Below are positions 1 through 6,297 of a stretch of 7,211 nucleotides of DNA, piece after piece; position 1 is the stretch's first letter, and each line of letters starts with the position of its first letter. The DNA is taken from assembly GCA_964534135.1 (NCBI GenBank), contig CAZHQC010000116.1, forward strand, positions 1 to 7,211, read 5' to 3'. The notes under the pieces are model-generated. The model ran no database searches and was not told the origin of the DNA. It saw only the letters and a list, made by a program, of their open reading frames with translations. The DNA comes from JAKLQJ01 sp964534135. Lineage in GTDB: Bacteria; Elusimicrobiota; Elusimicrobia; Elusimicrobiales; UBA9959. Position numbers and translations under genes: made by a program.

Positions 1-467
1 GCCTTTATCTGTGTTACATAACCGGTGCATCGGCAAAGATTACCGTCTAATTCTTTTTTTATATCCTCTTCTGTTGGCGATGGTTTTTTCTCCAAAAGAT
101 GTTTGGTAACAACTACCATCCCCGGTGTGCAATAACCACATTGCACGGCTCCCGCTTCAACATAAGCTTCCTGAATCGGATGCGGTTTTTCAATGGTCCC
201 AATTCCCTCAATGGTTACTATATCGCCGCCATGTGCCGTTACCGCCGGCATCATGCATGACAAAACAGGCTTACCATTAAACATAATGGCGCAGCTTCCG
301 CAATCTCCGCTATCACAACCTTTTTTAGCGCCTTTATAACCATATCTTCTTAAAGCATCCAAAAGAAATTCATTATTCTTAACTTTTAACTTTTTATTCT
401 CACCGTTAATTTTAAGGCTTATTTCAAAAAGTCCGTCTTCGGATTTAAGAACATTTGTATTTTTCAT
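1..467 (-). CDS. Second [2Fe-2S] subunit of a xanthine dehydrogenase-family hydroxylase (3' end cut by window edge)
   Basis: This is an electron-transfer subunit carrying two [2Fe-2S] clusters, of the XdhC (E. coli naming)/CoxS/HcrC type. I translated 155 full codons from the ATG at 467; the frame is still open at base 1. An N-terminal plant-ferredoxin-like fold holds cluster II ligands C51, C56, C59 and C71 (KGCDSGDCGSC, then LSC). The helical domain holds cluster I ligands C110, C113, C145 and C147 (VQCGYCTPGM, LCRCTGY). All eight cysteines are present. The start is well supported: it overlaps the upstream FAD-type gene by ATGA and has a GGAGG seven bases upstream. A stand-alone subunit would normally end within about 5 to 20 residues of this edge; continued coding would mean a fusion to a molybdopterin domain. 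It probably partners the adjacent FAD-type protein (464-1318) and differs clearly from the other FeS subunit in this window. Confidence 0.93.
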   Translation of the reverse strand, partial: MKNTNVLKSEDGLFEISLKINGENKKLKVKNNEFLLDALRRYGYKGAKKGCDSGDCGSCAIMFNGKPVLSCMMPAVTAHGGDIVTIEGIGTIEKPHPIQEAYVEAGAVQCGYCTPGMVVVTKHLLEKKPSPTEEDIKKELDGNLCRCTGYVTQIK

Positions 468-1318
468 ATTTTTTCCTCCATAACATCAGTTAAAAATCTT
501 TTAAACATAACGCTGGCAACTTCCTTTTTAAAAGCGATATTGGGAGAGGATAATTTCAATATATCCAAATTTCCAATGAAGGCTTCCATGGCTTCTTCAA
601 TGATTTCAGAAGATAATTTTTGATTTGAAATGATACCTTCGGCGGCCTCAAGTCTTATGGGCTTGGGAGAAAGTGATCCTACAATTACTCTTGGTTTTTC
701 AACTTTTCCTTTTGTAACCGACAGCGCAAAGGCGCAACTTGCATAGGATTCCCAGCAAGCTTGAGTTTTGGCAAACTTTTCATAATTAGCTTTGGATTTT
801 TTGATATGAGCGGGAATTATTATTTCAGTAATAATTGAATCAAAACCCAGTTTATGAGGAAAGTCTTTATCGTAAATATCTACTATCGGATATATTTTGG
901 AAGCTTTCGAAGAAGCTATGCGCACCTTAGCATTAAGCGCGCAAAGTAAAGCCGGAAAAATATTAAAAGAATGAGGTTTTGCTATATTTCCACCAATAGT
1001 CGCCATATTTCTTATAAGCTGACTGGAACATTTCGACGCGGCTTTTGATAATACGCCACAAGCCCATTGTTTAGCTAGAGGATTATCGTCTATCTCATCA
1101 AAGGCGCAAAGAGCTCCAATCGTTAAATCTCCTCCTGAAACTTTTATATATTTCAAAGGCAAATATCTTATATCAACATACTGCTGAATGGAATCCCCGA
1201 TAGACTTGGCAATTAAAGTGCCGCCGGCTACCGCAATGGATTTATGTTTCTTATCTTTTAATAATTTTATAGCTTCTTCAACAGTTTTTGGAAAACAACA
1301 ATATTCCAGATTTTTCAT
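464..1318 (-). CDS. Divergent FAD-binding subunit of a xanthine dehydrogenase-family hydroxylase
   Basis: This 284-residue protein has the layout of the FAD subunits of molybdenum hydroxylases (CoxM/XdhB family), cytoplasmic. The N-terminal half carries AGGT (31-34), the first FAD loop, and RNMATIGGNIA (103-113), the second. The C-terminal half resembles the CO dehydrogenase flavoprotein C-terminal domain. It departs from its neighbour at 1350-2195. AGGT is followed by LIA instead of DL. The stretch after GGNI reads AKPHSFNIFP, one residue shorter than the usual ASPxxD loop and with Asn where Asp is expected. The C-terminal DIRxxxxYRR element is absent. FAD affinity may therefore be altered. 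In overall style it recalls E. coli YgfM, a lone FAD-domain protein, though this is from memory. An AGGAG eight bases before the ATG supports the start. Its last codons contain the ribosome site of the next gene. Confidence 0.88.
   Translation of the reverse strand: MKNLEYCCFPKTVEEAIKLLKDKKHKSIAVAGGTLIAKSIGDSIQQYVDIRYLPLKYIKVSGGDLTIGALCAFDEIDDNPLAKQWACGVLSKAASKCSSQLIRNMATIGGNIAKPHSFNIFPALLCALNAKVRIASSKASKIYPIVDIYDKDFPHKLGFDSIITEIIIPAHIKKSKANYEKFAKTQACWESYASCAFALSVTKGKVEKPRVIVGSLSPKPIRLEAAEGIISNQKLSSEIIEEAMEAFIGNLDILKLSSPNIAFKKEVASVMFKRFLTDVMEEKI
475..479 (-). promoter_or_regulatory. Shine-Dalgarno site of the second FeS subunit gene, inside the end of the FAD-type gene
   Basis: GGAGG on the minus strand lies seven bases before the ATG at 467. 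It is formed by the closing codons of the upstream gene (Met-Glu-Glu-Lys-Ile-stop). With the ATGA overlap it fixes the start of the truncated FeS gene and indicates translational coupling. Confidence 0.8.
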
Positions 1319-1326
1319 GCTTTTAT

Positions 1327-1331
1327 CTCCT
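1327..1331 (-). promoter_or_regulatory. Shine-Dalgarno site of the divergent FAD subunit gene
   Basis: AGGAG on the minus strand, eight bases before the ATG at 1318, lies in the 31-bp gap after the preceding FAD gene. This is the widest gap in the operon and gives the second enzyme block its own strong translation start. Confidence 0.75.
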
Positions 1332-1349
1332 AAAATTTATATAAGTTTT

Positions 1350-2195
1350 TTATTTCAAAATTTGCTTAAAACCTTTTTTCAACAATACTCCGGACATAGC
1401 TCGCCTATAATCACCATCGGAACGAATATCCGTTATCGGACTTACTTCTTTTTGAATAATTAAAGCCGCCTTTTCCAAAATTTCAACGCTTAATGTTTTA
1501 TTTTTCAGAAAAGCGCAGGTTTTGGGTGCTGTAATTATTTGGGGCGCTACCGATGCTAAAGATATTGATACGCTTTTAACCATCCTCTTATTTATATTAA
1601 CGGAGATGGCAAGACCTATTTTAGATATGGCAAAAGAACTTCTGGATGCCAATTTCATATATGCGCCTTTATGACTTTTTTTAGGAATTTCAAAACCCCA
1701 TATAAGCTCATCTTTTTTAAGGGCTGTTTTTCTTAAACCCAGAAAAAAATCTTTAAGCGGCATTTTTCTTTTTTTACCTTTCTGATAAAGCACAATATAG
1801 GCTTCCTCTGAAACAAGCGCACAAGCTAAATCAGCGCTCGGAGAAGCATTGGCACAATTACCGCCCAAGGTTGCCATATTCCTTAATGAGGGACTAGCAA
1901 AATGAGGTAAGGCGCTTAAAAGCGTAGGCAGGTGTTTTTTGATAATAGAGGAATCTTCAAAATCTGAGACCTTAACCCCTGAACCGATTAAAACGGTTTT
2001 AGCTGTTTCTTTTATATAGGAGAATTCTTTTAAACCTGAAATATCTATCCAATATTGGCTATTTTCAATATCGGCATTGGCCCTGACCGTAAGGTCGGTT
2101 CCACCCGCAAGATATTTTCTGTCCGCCGGTAAAGAGAGAAGTATTTTATTTAATTCTTTTAAACTCAAGGGTTTAACAATCAAATCAGGAAACAT
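1350..2195 (-). CDS. FAD-binding subunit of a xanthine dehydrogenase-family molybdenum hydroxylase
   Basis: This 281-residue flavoprotein subunit would accept electrons from the [2Fe-2S] subunit encoded just upstream and pass them to NAD+ or another acceptor in the cytoplasm. Length and motifs are typical of the CoxM/XdhB family. AGGTDL lies at 30-35. RNMATLGGNCANASPSAD lies at 105-122 and includes the conserved Ser-Pro and Asp of the FAD loop. DIRSDGDYRR (256-265) near the C-terminus matches the family's usual closing motif. The ATG at 2195 is preceded by GAGG at nine bases, and the gene follows the FeS gene after 20 bp, so the two are almost certainly co-expressed as a pair. No NAD-binding determinant can be read with confidence from the sequence, so the electron acceptor is open. 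Confidence 0.93.
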   Translation of the reverse strand: MFPDLIVKPLSLKELNKILLSLPADRKYLAGGTDLTVRANADIENSQYWIDISGLKEFSYIKETAKTVLIGSGVKVSDFEDSSIIKKHLPTLLSALPHFASPSLRNMATLGGNCANASPSADLACALVSEEAYIVLYQKGKKRKMPLKDFFLGLRKTALKKDELIWGFEIPKKSHKGAYMKLASRSSFAISKIGLAISVNINKRMVKSVSISLASVAPQIITAPKTCAFLKNKTLSVEILEKAALIIQKEVSPITDIRSDGDYRRAMSGVLLKKGFKQILK

Positions 2196-2215
2196 TCACA
2201 AAAACCTCATTAAAT

Positions 2216-2698
2216 TTATTTTTTGGCGCATTTTTTTACGGCAACAATAATCTTTTCATAACCCGTGCAACGACAAAGATTGCTCGAAAGAGCTTCTTTG
2301 ATATCTCTTATAGTGGCTTTCGGTTTTTTCTTTAAAAGAGCCTCTGCAGATATAATCATACCCGGCGTGCAAAAACCGCATTGCACCGCGCCCTCGTCGA
2401 TAAAACTTTGCTTTATGCGATGAAGCTTGTTTTTTTCTTTTAAACCTTCTATGGTAATTAAATTCTTGCCATGAATTTGAATAGCCATCATAATACAGGA
2501 ATTAACAGCTTTACCGTCCACAAGCACCATACAAGCGCCGCATTCCCCCTCACCACAACCCTCCTTAGTGCCTTTAAGATTTAAATCATTTCTTAAAAAC
2601 TCCAGCAAAGTGAGAGAAGAATCTATATCTCTTTCAACTTTCTCGCCATTAATAAGACATTTAAGCGAGAAAATTTTATTATGCTTATTTTTTTTCAT
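2216..2698 (-). CDS. [2Fe-2S] iron-sulfur subunit of a xanthine dehydrogenase-family molybdenum hydroxylase
   Basis: This complete 160-residue small subunit carries two [2Fe-2S] clusters that relay electrons from the molybdenum centre to FAD. The ferredoxin-like domain has C48, C53, C56 and C68 (EGCGEGECGAC, then NSC). The C-terminal helical bundle has C107, C110, C142 and C144 (VQCGFCTPGM, LCRCTGY). It ends about 13 residues after the last motif, as stand-alone subunits do. It starts 2 bp after the stop of the outer-membrane protein gene. The only SD-like bases (AGGA) lie about 14 nt before the ATG, so translation probably depends on ribosomes finishing the upstream gene. The start sits at a run of eight A residues on the coding strand, but the frame stays open throughout. 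Expected partners are the catalytic subunit (3994-6297) and the FAD subunit (1350-2195). Confidence 0.95.
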   Translation of the reverse strand: MKKNKHNKIFSLKCLINGEKVERDIDSSLTLLEFLRNDLNLKGTKEGCGEGECGACMVLVDGKAVNSCIMMAIQIHGKNLITIEGLKEKNKLHRIKQSFIDEGAVQCGFCTPGMIISAEALLKKKPKATIRDIKEALSSNLCRCTGYEKIIVAVKKCAKK

Positions 2699-2700
2699 TT

Positions 2701-3984
2701 TTAGAATCTATGTCCTATACCTATAAGAAGCTTGGCTCCACTGATAATAATACGGTCATCTTCAGATTTAATATCTCTGTCAAAACCTATACTATTCATT
2801 TCATATCTAAACTCGGCCACAAATTGAGTTTTTTCATTAACTTTCACTCTTATACCGACAGGAATTCTAAATATAAAACCTAAAGCAAATTGTTCAACAG
2901 GCCTTGAAAAAGTGGAAGAAGCCGTAAAACCTTGTACACGGGGAAGTTCTATGGAATTAAGAGACATACCCATACCCATACCGAAATAAGGATCCACCTT
3001 CTCGCCGGCATGCCGAATTAGTAAATCACCGCTTATGCCAAAAGATGTTACCGTAAGATAATCTTCATTGGTAAAGGTAAAATTACCCGGAGAACCATTA
3101 TTCAAAGTCCAAGTAGTGGACTGCGGCTTAATGTTTCTTTTTTCAAGTGATAATTCCAAATCTCCGCCTATAGCGCCTTTTCCAAAACCGCCCACGCGCA
3201 TAGCTATCGGTCCCACTCCTTCACTTGCAAGCTTAGTCCATTTTACCGACCTGAAATAGGCCGTTCCACCCGAATAATTTATACCCAGAGCATTGGTAAA
3301 ATCAGCAGCATTAGCGGTCAATTTTATATTTGCCAAAGGATTGGCAAATTCCAAACTGATATTGGGAGCGCCGAAACCCATGAATAAATCAAAAAAACCA
3401 TATTCATGTTGCCCTTTAGTCCGCGTTCTGGCAACTCTCTTGGCTTTAGGTTGATAAACAACTTGCTGAACAGGCTGAGCAATAGCCTGGTCGCCGCCCA
3501 TCCAATCTTTTTCAATTATAATTTGCGCCGCGCCTATAGCTCTAGCTGTCTCGGTTTTTATAAGCCTTGCATTAACTTCAATTTTTCCGCCCTTTCTTTC
3601 AATAAGCGTTCCCGTTATAATGGCATCCACACCCAAAACTTTTCCAAGTTCTTTAGTGCTGCCGGCATCCATTATCCCAGAAGATTGAAGCTTTAATTCG
3701 TTCATAACTTTATCCAAAACGCTTCTTTCGATAATTTCAAATTTCTGAAGATTTATCATTTTCATTGTAAGCCTTTCGCTTATAATGGAACCGTCCGTAG
3801 TTCCTTCTCTCGCATCCGCATATGAAAACGGTATGATGGCAATTTTTTTATCAACCAAGCTTTCTCCAGCGGCATTGCTTATTTCCAAGGCAAGCTGACT
3901 ATATTTATCATCCGCCGCATTTACCTTAAGATTAAAACTCATTAATGCCAAAACAGCAATTATCCACATATATTTATTTTTCAT
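2701..3984 (-). CDS. Secreted CsgG/FlgO-like domain protein with C-terminal outer-membrane beta-barrel
   Basis: This 427-residue exported protein is not a recognised part of any molybdenum hydroxylase. Residues 1-23 form a Sec signal peptide (hydrophobic core WIIAVLALMSF, likely cleavage after VNA). It has no lipobox cysteine. Residues about 45-160 resemble the CsgG/FlgO periplasmic domain (KKIAIIPF, FEIIERSVLDKVMNEL, LGVDAIITGTL, IEVNARLIKTET). A Gln- and Lys/Arg-rich linker spans roughly 165-195. From about 196 to the end, alternating aromatic and small residues, PYFGMGMGM (332-340) and the terminal GHRF suggest an OMP-type beta-barrel inserted by the Bam machinery. The start has AAGGGG five bases upstream, overlapping the stop codon of the catalytic-subunit gene. 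It lies between two enzyme genes, with gaps of 9 and 2 bp. A role in substrate passage or envelope linkage is only a guess; its function is unknown. Confidence 0.85.
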   Translation of the reverse strand: MKNKYMWIIAVLALMSFNLKVNAADDKYSQLALEISNAAGESLVDKKIAIIPFSYADAREGTTDGSIISERLTMKMINLQKFEIIERSVLDKVMNELKLQSSGIMDAGSTKELGKVLGVDAIITGTLIERKGGKIEVNARLIKTETARAIGAAQIIIEKDWMGGDQAIAQPVQQVVYQPKAKRVARTRTKGQHEYGFFDLFMGFGAPNISLEFANPLANIKLTANAADFTNALGINYSGGTAYFRSVKWTKLASEGVGPIAMRVGGFGKGAIGGDLELSLEKRNIKPQSTTWTLNNGSPGNFTFTNEDYLTVTSFGISGDLLIRHAGEKVDPYFGMGMGMSLNSIELPRVQGFTASSTFSRPVEQFALGFIFRIPVGIRVKVNEKTQFVAEFRYEMNSIGFDRDIKSEDDRIIISGAKLLIGIGHRF

Positions 3985-3989
3985 AGTAA

Positions 3990-3995
3990 CCCCTT
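3990..3995 (-). promoter_or_regulatory. Shine-Dalgarno site of the envelope protein gene, overlapping the catalytic-subunit stop codon
   Basis: AAGGGG on the minus strand begins inside the TAA stop of the catalytic-subunit gene and ends five bases before the ATG at 3984. This supports the chosen start and shows that the envelope gene is closely fitted to its upstream neighbour. Confidence 0.7.
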
Positions 3996-6297
3996 ATTTA
4001 ACTTTCCCTTTGTTTTTATTTTCTAAATACGACCAGACATCTTCGGGAAGAATAGGAACTTTCTTTATTCTCACCCCACAGGCGTTTTTAACGGCATTTC
4101 CGACAGCTCCGGCCATACCTATTAAAGGAACTTCTCCCATACCTTTGGCCTTATAAGGCCCTCTGTCATAAAATTTCTCTACAAAGATTATATCGTATTC
4201 GGGCTTATCATTGGTATTGGCCATCATATAATCCGTAAAATTAGGATTCATCATCTTGCCGTTCTTATAAACGAGATTCTCATAAAGCGCCCAGCTCATA
4301 CCCTGAAGCGAACCGCCTTCAGCTTGGCCTTCGGCAAGAACGGGATTTACTATTTTTCCCACATCATAAGCGCAAGTCATTTTTATGGGTTTAATTACGC
4401 CCGTTTCTTTATCAATTTCAACTTCAACAATATTGGCATTATAAGAATATACCGAATAAACATCTCCCTGCCCATTTTCATCATTAAATGTGGTATCGGG
4501 AGCTATGTACCAGCCTTGCTCGCCCATCTTTAATCTTTTTGCCCAGCATTCGGCCACAACTTCTTTAAAAGAAATCTTTTTTCCACTCATTGAAAATACG
4601 CCTTGGAAAGCCGTCATCGCGCCTGCTGCCTTTGCGCCTTTTTTCAAAAGCATAATTTTGGCTGTTGAAAAAATTCTATCTCTAAGAGGCGCGGAGGCTT
4701 CAATTATGGCATTACCGCTCATGAGTGTTGTCCGGCTTGCCACAGTAGGACCGGAATCTGATACTTTCGAAGTATCAACTTCTTGCACTCGCACATTTTT
4801 ATAAGGCGCATTTAAACTTTCAGCCGTTATCTGGCTTAAAACGGTTAAAGCCCCTTGGCCCATTTCAGTATTGCCCACATTCACATTAATGGAAGCATCT
4901 CTAAAAACATTTACATAAGCTCCCGCTCTATCTAAAAATTTTCCTTTAGCTCCAAGACCTACGCCATAATAAGTAGCTGAAACACCTAAGCCTCTTACTT
5001 TATCTCCCAAAGATTTTTTAGCCTTGATTTTTTTATCCCAGCCTGAATTTTTTCTAACAGCCAAAAGAGTTTCCTTCAAACCGCAAGAGCTTTCTATCTT
5101 TTGCCCCGTAACTGTTTTATCTCCCGGGCCTAAAATATTTTTTAGTCTTAAATCTATGGAATCAATATTTGCCTTTTCGCTTAAATCATCTATCAATGAT
5201 TCCTGAGCAAAAACAATCTGCGGTTGGCCAAAGCCTCTAAAAGCTCCACTCGGAACTTTATTGGTGGCAACGGCATAAGCTTCAATAAGAACATTATCAA
5301 TTTTATACGGCCCCGCGGCATGCACAGCTCCCCGCCAAAGAACAATGGGAGAAAGAGTGGAATAAGCTCCTCCGTCAAGAACATATTTGATTATGCAGGA
5401 GGTAATTTTTCCATTTTTATTGGCGCCATAAGAAACACTGGACCAAGAAGGATGCCTTTTGCTCATAGACATAAAATCTTCTTTTCTATCATAAACCAAT
5501 TTTATCGGGCGATTTGTTTTTACCGCGCAAATAGCTGCGTGAGAAGCTACTAAAGCTGGAACATCCTCTTTACCGCCGAAACCACCGCCTGTAACAGATT
5601 GAATAATTTTGACTTTATTATAAGGTATACCTAAAACGGCGGCAACCGCATCATGAATATAAAAAGGGCATTGAGTCGTGCTATGGACAGTCATAAGATT
5701 GCCGGGTTCAGGAACGGCTATGGCGCATTGTGTTTCAAGATAACCGTGAACCTGATAATTGGTTGAAAATTCATCTTTAACCACCATATCGGCTTTTTTC
5801 ATCGCGGCTTTGGCATTGCCTTTCTTAATTATAAATTTTGAAAATATATTGTCAGAACCATAAAGTTTAAGCGATTTTTTCTCAAGGGATTTTAAAGGGT
5901 CCGTCTGAAAAGGCAATTCTTTATATTTTATTTGAACAAGTTTAGCGGCTTGCCTGGCGGCTCTTAAAGTTTCAGCCACAACCAAAGCTATCGTCTCACC
6001 TTCAAATTTAGATTCCTTTTCAGGCAGAAAAGGATAATCATCCAGAACTATCGGCCATTGCTTGGCGCCCTTTATATCTTTATATGTGACCAAAGTCACA
6101 TAACCCGGAATCTTTTTAGCTTTTGCATCTGAAATGCCCAATATTTTTATTCTGGGCTTTGGATTTCTAACAGCAGCGGCATAAAGCATGCCGTCAAAAA
6201 CATAATCATCAGCATATTTACTTTGGCCTTCGACTTTAAGCAAAGCGTCTTTTCTTTTTACCGATTTTCCAACATAAGATAATTTTGCTTTTTTCAT
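3994..6297 (-). CDS. Molybdopterin-binding catalytic subunit, xanthine dehydrogenase family
   Basis: This 767-residue large subunit, of normal length for a stand-alone one, hydroxylates its substrate at a Mo-oxo-sulfido centre with water as oxygen source. The N-terminal hammerhead domain (about 10-135) begins VGKSVKRKDALLKVEGQ. The cofactor-binding domains follow. Residues that match known Mo-site positions are Q209 (STTQ), F240 and E244 (GGGFGGKE), R354 (AFRGFG), Q481 (EMGQG) and the likely catalytic base E722 (KGMGEVPL). Compared with bovine XDH, E802 is matched by E244. Arg880 falls at about S313 in DGGAYSTLS, so classical xanthine specificity is not assured. The start overlaps the stop of the chaperone gene by ATGA, with GGAG ten bases upstream. 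Its likely partners are the FeS and FAD subunits at 2216-2698 and 1350-2195. Alternatives are a nicotinate, other N-heterocycle or aldehyde hydroxylase. Confidence 0.94.
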   Translation of the reverse strand: MKKAKLSYVGKSVKRKDALLKVEGQSKYADDYVFDGMLYAAAVRNPKPRIKILGISDAKAKKIPGYVTLVTYKDIKGAKQWPIVLDDYPFLPEKESKFEGETIALVVAETLRAARQAAKLVQIKYKELPFQTDPLKSLEKKSLKLYGSDNIFSKFIIKKGNAKAAMKKADMVVKDEFSTNYQVHGYLETQCAIAVPEPGNLMTVHSTTQCPFYIHDAVAAVLGIPYNKVKIIQSVTGGGFGGKEDVPALVASHAAICAVKTNRPIKLVYDRKEDFMSMSKRHPSWSSVSYGANKNGKITSCIIKYVLDGGAYSTLSPIVLWRGAVHAAGPYKIDNVLIEAYAVATNKVPSGAFRGFGQPQIVFAQESLIDDLSEKANIDSIDLRLKNILGPGDKTVTGQKIESSCGLKETLLAVRKNSGWDKKIKAKKSLGDKVRGLGVSATYYGVGLGAKGKFLDRAGAYVNVFRDASINVNVGNTEMGQGALTVLSQITAESLNAPYKNVRVQEVDTSKVSDSGPTVASRTTLMSGNAIIEASAPLRDRIFSTAKIMLLKKGAKAAGAMTAFQGVFSMSGKKISFKEVVAECWAKRLKMGEQGWYIAPDTTFNDENGQGDVYSVYSYNANIVEVEIDKETGVIKPIKMTCAYDVGKIVNPVLAEGQAEGGSLQGMSWALYENLVYKNGKMMNPNFTDYMMANTNDKPEYDIIFVEKFYDRGPYKAKGMGEVPLIGMAGAVGNAVKNACGVRIKKVPILPEDVWSYLENKNKGKVK

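Noticed and set aside
1..467. Recent tandem duplication of the FeS gene at 2216-2698
   Set aside because: The two proteins share the cluster motifs and general fold but differ widely elsewhere, including the N-terminus and the residues between cysteines.
1319..1349. Possible internal terminator or promoter in the 31-bp gap between the two FAD genes
   Set aside because: No inverted repeat with a T-run and no -35/-10 pair can be seen; it contains only the AGGAG ribosome site.
1188..1463. Plus-strand open frame of 91 codons spanning the gap between the two FAD genes
   Set aside because: It overlaps both real genes antisense, and its Phe-rich translation has no domain or ribosome site.
2688..2695. 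Run of eight A residues (coding strand) right after the FeS subunit ATG, a possible slippage or sequencing-error site
   Set aside because: The reading frame is intact through all eight cluster cysteines and the length is normal, so there is no sign of a frameshift.
3068..3696. Plus-strand and alternative minus-frame open frames of 60-100 codons across the envelope protein gene
   Set aside because: They lie wholly inside a convincing gene, have no recognisable domains and lack proper start contexts.
4324..5553. Several open frames of 60-109 codons (mostly plus strand, one minus) inside the catalytic-subunit gene
   Set aside because: They are shadows of a strongly conserved gene, with no family motifs and low-complexity Phe/Ser/Ile-rich translations.
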